Part shown: piece after piece, positions 16,404-24,390 of the stretch | Numbering within the stretch: the first letter of the stretch is position 1 | Layout of the letters: every line of letters starts with the position of its first letter | Assembly (NCBI RefSeq): GCF_900095705.1 | Contig: NZ_LT608327.1 | Coordinates: forward strand, 434,001-498,000 | Direction of reading: 5' to 3' | Source: Fusobacterium massiliense | GTDB taxonomy: Bacteria > Fusobacteriota > Fusobacteriia > Fusobacteriales > Fusobacteriaceae | Length of the DNA: 64,000 nt | Notes under the pieces: generated by a model | What the model was told of the DNA's origin: nothing | Databases searched by the model: none | The model's input: the letters and a program-made list of their open reading frames with translations, nothing else | Made by a program: the position numbers and the translations under genes

Positions 16404-17888
16404 TTAATCAAGTATCTTATATATTTCATCTATATCAACAGATTCTCTAACTAATTTTTCTAATTTATCAAATTCTTTTAACTTATACTCTTCATAAGAA
16501 ATATTATTATTAATCTCATTCAAACCTTTTCTTCTTCTAATTTCATTTAAAAGAGTATCTGTAAATTCTTTATTATCAAAAATTCCATGTAAATAAGTTG
16601 CAATAATATTATCTCTATTTACAAAAATAGTTCTATCATCGGTAGTTAAATTTTTTTCATTTCCTTCTGTAATACCTTGGTGAATTTCATAGCCCTTTAT
16701 ATCTAAAGTATTTAATTTTTTTAGAAATCCATTATTAACAACTAATTTCCCTTGATATTGAACCATAGTTTTTTCATTTTCCATAATAGTTTCTAAATCT
16801 AAAAGTCCTAAACCATTTAATTCTTCTATATCTCCCTCAATATGATGAGGATCTTTAACTTTATTTCCTAGAATTTGAAAACCCCCACAAATACCAAAAA
16901 TAATAGTTTCAGTTCTAGCTCTTTTTATTATTTCTTCTGCAATTCCACTTTCTTTAAGCCATTTTAAATCATCTATGGTATTTTTAGAACCTGGTATTAT
17001 TAATAAATCTTCATTTCCTATTTGACTTCTTTCTTTTACAAATTGTATTTCAACATCTTCAAAAATTGATAGAGCATCAATATCCGTAACATTTGAGATA
17101 TGTTTTAACTTTATTACAGAAATTTTTATTTTATTAGAATTTTTATTTAACTTAAAACTTTTATATTTTTCTGTAAGACTATCTTCATCTTCTATATCTA
17201 TGTCTGCATAAGGAATAACTCCTAAAGTTTTAATTCCTGTTAATTTCTCTATTATTTCAAAGCCTGGTTTTAAAACTTCCTTATTACCTCTAAATTTATT
17301 TATAACTATCCCTTTAACTCTTTTTCTATCTTCCTCTTTTAAAAGCATAATTGTTCCATAAATCGAAGCAAAAACTCCTCCTCTATCTATATCTGCAACT
17401 AAAATTACAGGTGCATCAGCTATTCTTGCCATAGCAAAATTCGAAATATCCTCTTCTTTTATGTTTATTTCTGCTGGGCTTCCTGCTCCTTCAATTACAA
17501 CTATATCATTTTTACTATCTATTTTCTCATAAGTTTCTTTTAAAATTGGAATTAAATTTTTTTTATATTGGTTATATTCAACTCCAGACATATTTCCTAT
17601 AGATTTTCCATTTACAATTATTTGTATTTTATTCATTGTAGAAGGTTTCAAAAGAATAGGATTCATATTAACATCAGGTTCTAAACCACTTGCTTCAGCT
17701 TGAACAACCTGTGCTCTTCCCATTTCCTTACCATCTTTTGTAATATATGAATTAAGTGCCATATTTTGTGACTTAAAAGGAGAAACTTTATATCCATCTT
17801 TATAAAAAATTCTGCACAAAGCTGTTACAAATAAACTTTTCCCTGCTCCTGATGATGTACCAACAACCATTATATTTTTATTATTCAT
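16404..17888 (-). CDS. cbiP: Cobyric acid synthase (glutamine-hydrolysing)
   Basis: A 494-residue two-domain amidotransferase. The N-terminal dethiobiotin-synthetase-like domain has the P-loop GTSSGAGKSLFVTALCR and SPFKSQNMALNSYIT with EMGRAQVVQAEA; the C-terminal type 1 glutaminase has FGICGGFQILG (nucleophile Cys) and YLHGIFDN (catalytic His). It amidates four carboxylates of adenosylcobyrinic acid diamide. A GTG at 17897 opens the frame, but the ATG at 17888 has GGAGTG at the right spacing. It is 66 bp upstream of cbiB. No cobalamin riboswitch is seen upstream. Confidence 0.94.
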   Translation of the reverse strand: MNNKNIMVVGTSSGAGKSLFVTALCRIFYKDGYKVSPFKSQNMALNSYITKDGKEMGRAQVVQAEASGLEPDVNMNPILLKPSTMNKIQIIVNGKSIGNMSGVEYNQYKKNLIPILKETYEKIDSKNDIVVIEGAGSPAEINIKEEDISNFAMARIADAPVILVADIDRGGVFASIYGTIMLLKEEDRKRVKGIVINKFRGNKEVLKPGFEIIEKLTGIKTLGVIPYADIDIEDEDSLTEKYKSFKLNKNSNKIKISVIKLKHISNVTDIDALSIFEDVEIQFVKERSQIGNEDLLIIPGSKNTIDDLKWLKESGIAEEIIKRARTETIIFGICGGFQILGNKVKDPHHIEGDIEELNGLGLLDLETIMENEKTMVQYQGKLVVNNGFLKKLNTLDIKGYEIHQGITEGNEKNLTTDDRTIFVNRDNIIATYLHGIFDNKEFTDTLLNEIRRRKGLNEINNNISYEEYKLKEFDKLEKLVRESVDIDEIYKILD

Positions 17889-17986
17889 TATTTTCACTCC
17901 ATTAAATATAATATATAAAATTATTTTTATTAACTTTATATATTATACTGTAAAATTAATAAATATTGCAAATTAATATTAAATAA

Positions 17987-18088
17987 AGTCTCTGACGTCC
18001 GTATTAGTTCGAAGAGCCTGTATTTATTGAGCTCGTAGAACTCATACGGCTGTCAAGAGACTAATTTTGTACTTTCCAATAGAATTAA
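17987..18088. repeat. Hairpin repeat H5 (core inverted relative to tail)
   Basis: Palindrome 17987-18062 (AGTCTCTGACGTCCGTATTA ... TACGGCTGTCAAGAGACT), then a short tail (TTTTGTACTTTCCAATAGAA) reaching the upp terminator. It lies between upp and cbiP, both minus-strand genes. The interior points the opposite way to most copies. Confidence 0.9.
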
Positions 18089-18140
18089 AAATGGGACTCA
18101 AATATTCTATTCTATCAATAGTAGTATATTTGAATCCCTT
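18086..18140 (-). terminator. Intrinsic terminator of upp
   Basis: Stem GGGACTCAAATATTCTA / TAGTATATTTGAATCCC with an A-run on the plus strand giving the T-tract for minus transcripts. It follows the upp stop codon by about 30 bp. Confidence 0.7.
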
Positions 18141-18168
18141 ATTTTAAAATATATTTAAGAATTTTATA

Positions 18169-18792
18169 CTATTTAGTTCCAAAAATTCTATCTCCACAAT
18201 CTCCTAGACCTGGATAAATATAACCTTGTTCATTTAATCCTTGGTCTATTTTAGCTGTATAAATAGGAACATCTGGATGTTTATTTAATAATCTTGCTAT
18301 TCCATCTGGAGCAGATACTAAACACATAAATACTATATCAGTAACCCCTTGAGATTTTAAATAATCTATTGCATAAACAGCAGATCCTCCTGTTGCAAGC
18401 ATAGGATCAACAACGATTACTTTTCTGTTAGCTATATCTGTAGGTAATTTACAATAGTAGTAAACTGGTTCTAAAGTTTCTTCATTTCTATATACTCCAA
18501 TATGACCTACTTTTGCAGTTGGAATTAAATCTAATATTCCAGCTGTCATTCCAAGCCCTGCTCTTAATATAGGAACAATAGCAACTTTATCTTGTAGAGT
18601 ATATGCTGTTGTCTTCATTAATGGAGTAGTAACTTCTGTAGTTTCTAATTTTAAATTTTTAGTTGCCTCATAAGTCATAAGTTTTGCAATTTCATTTAAA
18701 TTTTCTCTGAATGATTTTGTATCAGTGTCAACACTTCTAAGTATAGTCATTTTATGTTCTATTAAAGGGTGATTTACTTCGATTACTGCCAT
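18169..18792 (-). CDS. upp: Uracil phosphoribosyltransferase
   Basis: A 207-residue enzyme of standard length. The N-terminal [17 protein letters not shown], the [10 protein letters not shown] loop, the PRPP-binding [14 protein letters not shown] and the C-terminal uracil-binding [16 protein letters not shown] are all present. It converts uracil and PRPP to UMP in pyrimidine salvage. The ATG has ACGGAGGT upstream. Hairpin repeat H6 begins only about 37 bp before the start codon, so either the leader carries the hairpin or upp is transcribed from a promoter beyond it. Confidence 0.97.
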   Translation of the reverse strand: MAVIEVNHPLIEHKMTILRSVDTDTKSFRENLNEIAKLMTYEATKNLKLETTEVTTPLMKTTAYTLQDKVAIVPILRAGLGMTAGILDLIPTAKVGHIGVYRNEETLEPVYYYCKLPTDIANRKVIVVDPMLATGGSAVYAIDYLKSQGVTDIVFMCLVSAPDGIARLLNKHPDVPIYTAKIDQGLNEQGYIYPGLGDCGDRIFGTK

Positions 18793-18828
18793 TTTTAATA
18801 CCTCCGTTTTAATATTTTTTCTAAATAA

Positions 18829-18945
18829 AGTCCATTGATAGCAATATAAGTTTTATGAGCTCAATAAACAAAAACTCTTCAAACTAATACGATCATCAAG
18901 GTCTAATTTTACTTTTAATTTTATACTTTCGTGTATAATAAAAAC
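18829..18945. repeat. Hairpin repeat H6 (decayed arms)
   Basis: A diverged copy: AGTCCATTGATAGCAATATA ... ACTAATACGATCATCAAGGTCT (18829-18904) followed by the tail TTTTATACTTTCGTGTATAA. The tail abuts the L31 terminator; the far end is in the leader of upp. Confidence 0.8.
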
Positions 18946-18950
18946 CCATA

Positions 18951-18980
18951 AAAAAACAGGATAAAAATCCCGTTTTTCTA
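18951..18980 (-). terminator. Intrinsic terminator of rpmE
   Basis: Stem AAAACAGGAT / ATCCCGTTTT with one mismatch, A-run on the plus strand before it. Just after the stop codon of the L31 gene. Confidence 0.65.
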
Positions 18981-18985
18981 AAGTA

Positions 18986-19228
18986 TTATTTTCCCAAGTT
19001 GAATTTTTTATTAAATTTGTCAACTCTTCCAGCTGTATCAACAAATCTTTGTTCTCCAGTATAGAATGGATGAGATTTTGAGCTAACAGCTACTTTTATT
19101 ACAGGGTATTCTTTCCCTTCGAATGTTGTTGTTTCAGCAGGGACTTTTGTAGATCTAGTCAAAAATTGATGCCCAGCCATATCTTCAAAAACAACTTCTT
19201 TGAATTCAGGATGTATTCCTTTTTTCAT
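18986..19228 (-). CDS. rpmE2: Ribosomal protein L31, cysteine-free type B
   Basis: An 80-residue protein: [16 protein letters not shown] start, [23 protein letters not shown] core. It lacks the zinc-binding CxxC pairs of the A-type protein and has the extra residues of the type B (zinc-independent) form. In many bacteria the C- form replaces the C+ form under zinc shortage; here nothing shows whether a C+ copy exists elsewhere. GGAAGGTG precedes the ATG. Confidence 0.95.
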   Translation of the reverse strand: MKKGIHPEFKEVVFEDMAGHQFLTRSTKVPAETTTFEGKEYPVIKVAVSSKSHPFYTGEQRFVDTAGRVDKFNKKFNLGK

Positions 19229-19431
19229 TTTATCACCTTCCTAAAATTTATCTGATATCTCAATAATCATACCATATAAAGTTCTATATTGCAATAGCTA
19301 ATTTTTAGATTTTATACAATTTCATAATTTAAAATCTTACTTTTTTCTATCAAGATATTATTTCATTTATATATAAAAAATTAAAAAAATATGTTAAAAT
19401 AAAAATAAAAGATAAGGAGACTAGTTATAAA

Positions 19432-21114
19432 ATGTCTTTAGAAAATATGAAAAAATTTATTTTTGATATAGAAATTTATCCGAATTATTTTTGTGTAGTC
19501 ATAAAAGAATTTGAAAAAAATAATATTTTTGTATTAGATAGCTCTAACTTTCATAGTAAAAAAAATGAGATATTTGAACTTTTAAAAAATTCACTATTAA
19601 TTTCCTATGCTGGAAATAGTTTTGATGATAAAGTTTTGAATTATTTATTCACATTTAAAAATATAAATAAAATTTCTATGAAAGAAATTCATAATAACAT
19701 AAAAAATATTAATAAAAATATTCTTGTTCCTACTACAAAAAGATTTTTTTCATTTGATATTTATAGAGAATATGACTGTACTGTTGGAATTAAAGGATTT
19801 AGTTTTAATATTGGGGAAGCTATTGTGGAACCTAAAGAAAACTTTGAATTTCCAGTTGATAGAAAAAAAACTCAAACAATTATTGATTATTGCACTAATG
19901 ACGTACTTGTCACAGAAAAGCTATTTATTCATATGATAAAGAATAGGGATCTTATATCTGAAAAAGAGAATATTATAAAAAAGATTTTAAGAAAAGAAAA
20001 AATTGATAACAGTGAGCTTTTTAAATATTTAAAATACACTATTAATGAGCTAATTGTAATATTTTTAACAAAAAATAATAACAAAAATTTTAAGAAAAAA
20101 AATTCTCCTTCATATTTAAAATATAATAAATATGATAATATAAAAACTTACTTTGATAATGTTAAGAGTTCTAAAGTTTGTATATTTGAACTTGAAAATA
20201 CTTATTTTTATAAAATAATTAAAAAACTTTATGAAGTTAAAAAACTTAGATTAAAAGTTTTGAACTATGAGAAAATTGCTTCTTTAGATGAAAAATATTT
20301 ATCCGATATTTTTGAAATTATAACCACATCAGAAGTAAGTGTTTTAAAGAAAACTGACGCTCTTTATTTTAAAAAAATAAAAACTATTTTCTTAAAAAAA
20401 ATTGATTTATTTATTGAAAGAAATAATGCTAAATTACTAAAATTCAATAAAAATAAAATTTTTATTGAATTTTCAGATAATAATGAAAGACTTTCTTCTA
20501 TTATTGCTTCGTATTTTAATTTATTAGGTATTGACTTTAATATTATTTTTCCACAAAAGTTTCTTAGACTAAATGATCATAAGAAAAATTTTATATATGA
20601 ATACGATAATCAATTATACTTTAGTAAAAAATTTAACTATGATATTACTATAAATCCTAAAGACCATAAGTGGTTAGCAGAAGTTTTGAAACTTCACTAT
20701 TTAGAAAAATTAGATATAAAAAAAGCTATAAAAGATATTTATAAAAATAATCCTGACTATTTTTTTATGTACTACACTGCTAGTTCTCAAGTATTTAAAT
20801 GCTCTGAAAAAGGAAAAATTTTAAATTCAAAAACTTTATCTTCCGGAAAAAAATACAGAGTTTACTATTCAAAAACTGGAGTATTTAAACCTATTGATTT
20901 TAAGAAACTTTCCAATGATGAAACTGAAAGTTTAAAATATAAAAGTAATTTTGCTTTTGGAGAACTTGATAGTCCTTATTACAAATTAAAAACTTTTGAT
21001 GATAATTTAGAAAAGTTTTTAGATTATGATGACTTTGATTTAGAAAGCTATTACCTTTATGCTAAAGAATATATAAAAAATGATGAAAATAAAGATTTAG
21101 ATGTCGGAGACTAA
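19432..21114 (+). CDS. DEDDy exonuclease with a degenerate phage-type family B polymerase body
   Basis: 560 residues. Exo I is FDIEIYPN (D12, E14), Exo II is YAGNSFDDKV (N62, D66), Exo III is DYCTNDVLVTEKLF (Y153, D157), a complete DEDDy 3'-5' exonuclease; KGFSFNIGEAIVEPKENFEF matches the region between Exo II and III in phage DNA polymerases. The C-terminal part keeps the order of a phage family B palm, but where NTDG (motif C) is expected it reads FNKNKIFIEF (about 338-346), and the motif A region reads CIFELENTYFYKI without the Asp and Ser-Leu-Tyr-Pro. The KFLRLNDHKKNFIYEYDNQLYF segment resembles the post-motif C RDVNNYI block. Polymerase activity is therefore unlikely; a nuclease role is inferred. 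No phage genes are near. Its last residues and stop codon come from a decayed hairpin repeat. Confidence 0.65.
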   Translation: MSLENMKKFIFDIEIYPNYFCVVIKEFEKNNIFVLDSSNFHSKKNEIFELLKNSLLISYAGNSFDDKVLNYLFTFKNINKISMKEIHNNIKNINKNILVPTTKRFFSFDIYREYDCTVGIKGFSFNIGEAIVEPKENFEFPVDRKKTQTIIDYCTNDVLVTEKLFIHMIKNRDLISEKENIIKKILRKEKIDNSELFKYLKYTINELIVIFLTKNNNKNFKKKNSPSYLKYNKYDNIKTYFDNVKSSKVCIFELENTYFYKIIKKLYEVKKLRLKVLNYEKIASLDEKYLSDIFEIITTSEVSVLKKTDALYFKKIKTIFLKKIDLFIERNNAKLLKFNKNKIFIEFSDNNERLSSIIASYFNLLGIDFNIIFPQKFLRLNDHKKNFIYEYDNQLYFSKKFNYDITINPKDHKWLAEVLKLHYLEKLDIKKAIKDIYKNNPDYFFMYYTASSQVFKCSEKGKILNSKTLSSGKKYRVYYSKTGVFKPIDFKKLSNDETESLKYKSNFAFGELDSPYYKLKTFDDNLEKFLDYDDFDLESYYLYAKEYIKNDENKDLDVGD

Positions 21115-21150
21115 TTTTTATATTAAATTTATACTTTCCTATAAAATAAA
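21099..21150. repeat. Fossil right end of a hairpin repeat (H7), overlapping a stop codon
   Basis: GATGTCGGAGACTAATTTTT followed by TTTATACTTTCCTATAAAAT matches the right arm end and tail of the repeat. The first 16 bases encode the last residues (DVGD) and the TAA stop of the preceding exonuclease gene. Confidence 0.75.
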
Positions 21151-21152
21151 AA

Positions 21153-21268
21153 AGTCTCTGACGTCCGTATTAGTTCGAAGAGCCTGTGTTCATTGAGCTC
21201 GTAGAACTCATACGGCTATCAAGAGACTATTTTTTTATATTTATTTTTATACTTTCTTATAGAATAAT
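21153..21268. repeat. Hairpin repeat H8 (core inverted relative to tail)
   Basis: Palindrome 21153-21228 (AGTCTCTGACGTCCGTATTA ... TACGGCTATCAAGAGACT) with tail TTTTTATACTTTCTTATAGA to 21268, abutting the flavodoxin terminator. It directly follows fossil H7, so two copies were once in tandem. Confidence 0.9.
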
Positions 21269-21320
21269 AAAAACCCTTAATATTCTTATGATAAACATAC
21301 AAATATCAAGGGTTTTTATT
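21268..21320. terminator. Bidirectional terminator between the exonuclease gene and flavodoxin 1
   Basis: AAAACCCTTAATATT and the matching CAAATATCAAGGGTTTTT pair into a stem with A and T runs on its two sides. It serves the minus-strand flavodoxin and could also stop plus-strand transcripts. Confidence 0.7.
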
Positions 21321-21338
21321 TGTAAATATAATTTTTTA

Positions 21339-21842
21339 TTATACAAATTCTTTTTTTACTTCATTTATCCAATCTTCAATTCTTTTTGGTGTTAAATCTG
21401 CTTGATTTTCTTCATCAAGAGCAAGTCCAATGAATTTTCCATTTTCAATAATTTCTGTTTCTTCAAAATGATATCCATCAACACTTGTAAATCCTACAAC
21501 TTTTCCACCTTTTCTTTTTACTATATCATATAGATATTTTATACCTCCACAAAAAGATTCACCAAAAGCAAATTGATTTCCTAAACCAACAAGTCCTATA
21601 ACTTTTCCAGTAAAATCAATTTCTTCTAATTTTTTTAAGTTGTTCATCCATGCTGCATGAGCTTCTCCAACTTGATAAGTAGGAGTTACTAATATAAGAT
21701 TTTGAAAATTTTCAATTTCTTTTATAGCACTTTTTACATTAAATGTCTTAAAATCATCTTTTCTTAAAAAAAATTCAATCTCATCAACAACTCCAGTTGT
21801 AGTTTTTGTAAGTGTTGCATAAAAAATTCCTATCGTTTTCAT
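21339..21842 (-). CDS. Flavodoxin, paralogue 1
   Basis: A 167-residue long-chain-type flavodoxin. The N-terminal phosphate loop is degenerate (FYATLTKTTTGVVDEI in place of the usual T-x-T-G-x-T), whereas the flavin loops VTPTYQVGEAHAAW and GLGNQFAFGESFCGG are present. It carries electrons at low potential. Next upstream is tcdA, 13 bp away on the same strand, so they share a transcript. A better conserved paralogue is at 23553-24056. Confidence 0.88.
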   Translation of the reverse strand: MKTIGIFYATLTKTTTGVVDEIEFFLRKDDFKTFNVKSAIKEIENFQNLILVTPTYQVGEAHAAWMNNLKKLEEIDFTGKVIGLVGLGNQFAFGESFCGGIKYLYDIVKRKGGKVVGFTSVDGYHFEETEIIENGKFIGLALDEENQADLTPKRIEDWINEVKKEFV

Positions 21843-21855
21843 ATAAATTCCTCCA

Positions 21856-22560
21856 TTAAAGTTTACAAATATCTTTTATAACTTCCCCAGCCAATATATA
21901 TCCAACAACTGGTGGAACAAAAGAAATGCTTCCAACATTTTTATTTTTTTCACGACTTCCAGTAGTGTTTAAAGGTTTTTTTGGTAACTCCTTAGAATAT
22001 ACAACCTTTAGTTTTTTAATTCCTCTAGCTCTTAATTCTTTTCTAACAATTTTAGCTAAAGGACAAACAGATGTATTCTTAATATCAGCTACTTCAAAAG
22101 ATGACGGATTCAATTTATTTCCAGTACCCATAGATGATATTATAGGTATGCCTAAATTATTAGCCAATTCAATTAAGTCAAGTTTCGGAGTAACTAAGTC
22201 AATAGCATCTATAATATAATCGTATTTTTTATCTTTAAAAAATAAATCTGAATTATCTTTTAAAAACTTTTCATGATACACAGTTAAATTTATATCTTCA
22301 CTTATTGAAAGTGCTCTATTTTTTGCAACTTCTACCTTAGGAAGACCTATCGCATCACGAGTTGTAATGATTTGTCTATTAAGGTTAGTCACATCTACAT
22401 TGTCAAAATCAACTATTGATAAATTTCCAATACCTGCTCTGACCAATGCTTCAAAAGCAGTACCTCCAACTCCTCCAAGACCAAAAATAATAACATTAGC
22501 ATTTTTTAAAATTTCTAGATTTTCTGAGCCTATTAAAAGCTCTGTTCTTTGAGAAAACAT
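21856..22560 (-). CDS. tcdA: tRNA threonylcarbamoyladenosine dehydratase (TcdA/CsdL), ThiF/E1 family
   Basis: A 234-residue E1-like adenylating enzyme. ATP-binding motif GLGGVGGTAFEALVRAGIGN, then DFDNVDVTNLNRQ with the conserved Asp, the VDAI-type motif DYIIDAIDLVTPKLDL, a basic RKELRARGIKKLKVVYSKE segment and the end GYILAGEVIKD. Length and RxxARGI-KLxVVYS are typical of TcdA, which cyclises t6A to ct6A at position 37 of ANN-decoding tRNAs. No sulfur carrier or MoaE partner is nearby, which argues against MoeB or ThiF. Confidence 0.88.
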   Translation of the reverse strand: MFSQRTELLIGSENLEILKNANVIIFGLGGVGGTAFEALVRAGIGNLSIVDFDNVDVTNLNRQIITTRDAIGLPKVEVAKNRALSISEDINLTVYHEKFLKDNSDLFFKDKKYDYIIDAIDLVTPKLDLIELANNLGIPIISSMGTGNKLNPSSFEVADIKNTSVCPLAKIVRKELRARGIKKLKVVYSKELPKKPLNTTGSREKNKNVGSISFVPPVVGYILAGEVIKDICKL

Positions 22561-22664
22561 GTCATCTCCTTAATTCCTTACTATAATAATAAATAATATC
22601 ACATATTTAAAAAATTGTAAACTCAGAAAGTCAGATTTTATATTTTGTTTTTTTGTATGAACAA

Positions 22665-22739
22665 AGTCTCTCGATAGCCATATGAGTTCTACAATCTCAA
22701 TAAAAAAGTCTCTTCAAACTAATACAGACATCAGAGACT
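22665..22739. repeat. Hairpin repeat H9 in a divergent intergenic region
   Basis: AGTCTCTCGATAGCCATATG ... CTAATACAGACATCAGAGACT. The tail beyond 22739 is decayed. No terminator abuts it. It lies between the divergent tcdA and yefM genes, upstream of the yefM promoter; the rest of this 326-bp gap is plain AT-rich sequence. Confidence 0.85.
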
Positions 22740-22831
22740 AATTTTCATTTATCATGTTTTTTAATTATTTTATATCTAAATAAAAATAAATAAACAATCA
22801 AAATTTAATAGTAGAATTTTTATTTGAATAA

Positions 22832-22865
22832 TTGACTTTTTTAAATAAGTACTCTATAATGTACG
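22832..22865 (+). promoter_or_regulatory. yefM-yoeB promoter with paired GTAC-core operator sites
   Basis: TTGACT (22832-22837), 17-bp spacer, TATAAT (22855-22860). Two six-base GTAC-core sites, AGTACT at 22848-22853 and TGTACG at 22860-22865, flank the -10 box with centres 12 bp apart. In E. coli the YefM repressor binds two TGTACA-core palindromes over its own promoter, so this is a probable autoregulatory operator. Confidence 0.7.
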
Positions 22866-22886
22866 TATTAAAGGAGGAGATTATCT

Positions 22887-23126
22887 ATGACAAATATAAA
22901 TGCCACAAATTTAAGAAAAAATCTATTTTCTTACTTGGATTCAACAATAGAATATAATGACATTGTTAATATTAATACAAAAAAAGGAAATGTTATTATG
23001 ATAAGTGAAGTTGAATATAATGGTTTGCTTGAAACTTTATATCTAACTTCTATTCCTAGTATGAAAAAAAGATTTGAAGAAGCATTAAATGCTACTAAAG
23101 AAGATTACGAGGAATTTGAATGGTAG
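22887..23126 (+). CDS. yefM: YefM/Phd-type antitoxin
   Basis: A 79-residue protein: INATNLRKNLFSYLDSTIEYNDIVNI and KKGNVIMISEVEYNGLLETLYL are the YefM DNA-binding and dimer core, and the acidic C-terminus (KEDYEEFEW) is the toxin-wrapping tail. It neutralises the YoeB nuclease and represses the operon. AAAGGAGGAG precedes the ATG. Its end overlaps the toxin start by 7 bp, the usual translational coupling in such pairs. Confidence 0.93.
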   Translation: MTNINATNLRKNLFSYLDSTIEYNDIVNINTKKGNVIMISEVEYNGLLETLYLTSIPSMKKRFEEALNATKEDYEEFEW

Positions 23127-23395
23127 AAGAATATAAGGTTTTCATATTAAAAAAAGCAAATAAAGATAAAGAAAAGATTAAACAATATCCAGCACTAAAA
23201 ACTAATGTTGAGAAATTAATTAATCTTATAAAGCAAGATCCCTTTAAAGTCCCTCCGTCTTATGAGGCATTAGTTGGAAATCTAAAGGGCTATTATTCAC
23301 GAAGAATAAATCATCAACACAGACTTGTATATGAAGTTATTGAAGAAGAAAAGAGAATAAATATAATTAGTATGTGGACGCATTATGACTTTTAA
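23120..23395 (+). CDS. yoeB: YoeB/Txe-type mRNA interferase toxin
   Basis: A 91-residue RelE-fold toxin. Conserved YoeB/Txe blocks: KDPFKVPPSYEALVG-like PSYEALVGNLKGYYSRRIN, QHRLVYEV and the C-terminal WTHYDF (catalytic Glu, Arg, His and Tyr positions of YoeB are all kept). It cleaves mRNA at the ribosomal A site when freed from YefM. It starts inside the antitoxin gene. Confidence 0.95.
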   Translation: MVEEYKVFILKKANKDKEKIKQYPALKTNVEKLINLIKQDPFKVPPSYEALVGNLKGYYSRRINHQHRLVYEVIEEEKRINIISMWTHYDF

Positions 23396-23444
23396 AAAAG
23401 AGAAACTCTATTATATGAATACTGGATATTTTTATTTTCTTGAA

Positions 23445-23507
23445 AGTCTCTTCCAGCTAATACAAATGTCAGAGACTAATTTTTACTTTTATACTTTCCT
23501 ATAGAAA
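23445..23507. repeat. Hairpin repeat H10, internally deleted
   Basis: The left arm is lost: AGTCTCTTCCAGCTAATACA joins almost directly to ATGTCAGAGACTAATTTT and the tail TTTTATACTTTCCTATAGAA. The tail abuts the flavodoxin 2 terminator. Confidence 0.85.
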
Positions 23508-23540
23508 AAAAGGCTAGTAATTTATACTAGCCTTTTTCAG
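23508..23540. terminator. Bidirectional terminator between yoeB and flavodoxin 2
   Basis: Perfect stem AAAAGGCTAGTA / TACTAGCCTTTT around a short loop, with A and T runs on both sides, between two convergent genes. Confidence 0.85.
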
Positions 23541-23552
23541 TTATTTAGTTAA

Positions 23553-24056
23553 TTATAATAATTCGTCTTTTACTTTATTTTCTAACCAATCTTCAACTTT
23601 AGAAGTAATTTCATCTGTATCGAATGAAGCATCTATAGCTAATCCCATAAATTTATCTCCATCAATAACTGCTTCAGAAGCTTCGAAATCATATCCATCA
23701 GTAGAAGTAAATCCTACTATTTTTGCTCCTTTAGGTTCTACAGCATCATAGAAGTGTTTCATTGATTCTACATAGTTACCTCCAAATATTGCAGCATCTC
23801 CTACACCAACAAATGCTACAACTTTTCCAGAGAAATCCATGTCTGCAACTTCATCTATAACAGAAGCCCAATCATCTTGTAATTCTCCCATTCCATAAGT
23901 TGGAGAAGCTAATATAATGTTGTCGAACATTTCTATTTCATCAACACCGTTAGCTACATCAAATACTTGTGCATCTCCTAATTGAGAAGCTATAATATCT
24001 ACAACTTCTTGTGTTTTTCCTCCTGTAGTTCCAAAAAAGATACCAACTGTCTTCAT
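23553..24056 (-). CDS. fldA: Flavodoxin, paralogue 2
   Basis: A 167-residue flavodoxin with a canonical phosphate loop GTTGGKTQEV, the first flavin loop SPTYGMGELQDDW and the second GVGDAAIFGGNY, and an acidic surface as expected for a small electron carrier. It belongs to the long-chain class (VGFTSTDGYDFEAS insertion). A strong promoter lies upstream. Compared with paralogue 1 it has the complete phosphate loop, so it is the likelier housekeeping copy. Confidence 0.93.
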   Translation of the reverse strand: MKTVGIFFGTTGGKTQEVVDIIASQLGDAQVFDVANGVDEIEMFDNIILASPTYGMGELQDDWASVIDEVADMDFSGKVVAFVGVGDAAIFGGNYVESMKHFYDAVEPKGAKIVGFTSTDGYDFEASEAVIDGDKFMGLAIDASFDTDEITSKVEDWLENKVKDELL

Positions 24057-24087
24057 TAAAAATACCTCCTTAAAATGTTATTACTTA

Positions 24088-24116
24088 ATTTTATAATTTT
24101 AGCTAATTATTGTCAA
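24088..24116 (-). promoter_or_regulatory. Promoter of flavodoxin 2
   Basis: Minus strand TTGACA (24116-24111), 17-bp spacer, TAAAAT (24093-24088), about 30 bp before the start codon. Confidence 0.7.
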
Positions 24117-24205
24117 GTACTTTCAAAAAAAATAAAAAAATATTTAATTTTTAAACTTTTTTCTATTTTTTTTAGTCTATATAAATGTTAAATTCTAATA
24201 AAAAT

Positions 24206-24233
24206 TTGATTTTATAAGACTTCATGTTATAAT
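24206..24233 (+). promoter_or_regulatory. Probable promoter of miaB, upstream of repeat H11
   Basis: TTGATT (24206-24211), 16-bp spacer, TATAAT (24228-24233). Transcripts from here would carry the whole repeat H11 in their 5' leader. Confidence 0.55.
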
Positions 24234-24246
24234 GTGACGTTATTTA

Positions 24247-24358
24247 CTCTATAGGAAAGTATAAAATTAAATAATGAAAATTAGTCTCTGACGTCCGTAT
24301 TAGTTCGAAGAGCCTATGTTTATTGAGCTAGTAGAACTCATACGGCTGTCGAGAGACT
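24247..24358. repeat. Hairpin repeat H11 in the miaB leader
   Basis: Tail CTCTATAGGAAAGTATAAAA first, then palindrome 24283-24358 (AGTCTCTGACGTCCGTATTA ... GGCTGTCGAGAGACT). No terminator abuts the tail here. It lies between the presumed miaB promoter and the ribosome site. Confidence 0.9.
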
Positions 24359-24390
24359 TTATTTATACATAAATTAATTAGGGGGAAATT

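Noticed and set aside
17889-18168. Cobalamin riboswitch upstream of cbiP
   Set aside because: No B12-box-like sequence or the expected long structured leader; the gap holds only repeat H5 and the upp terminator.
19432-21114. Prophage origin of the exonuclease/polymerase-like gene as part of a resident phage
   Set aside because: Flanking genes are housekeeping (L31, Upp, flavodoxin, TcdA); no integrase, capsid, or other phage genes, and no attachment repeats.
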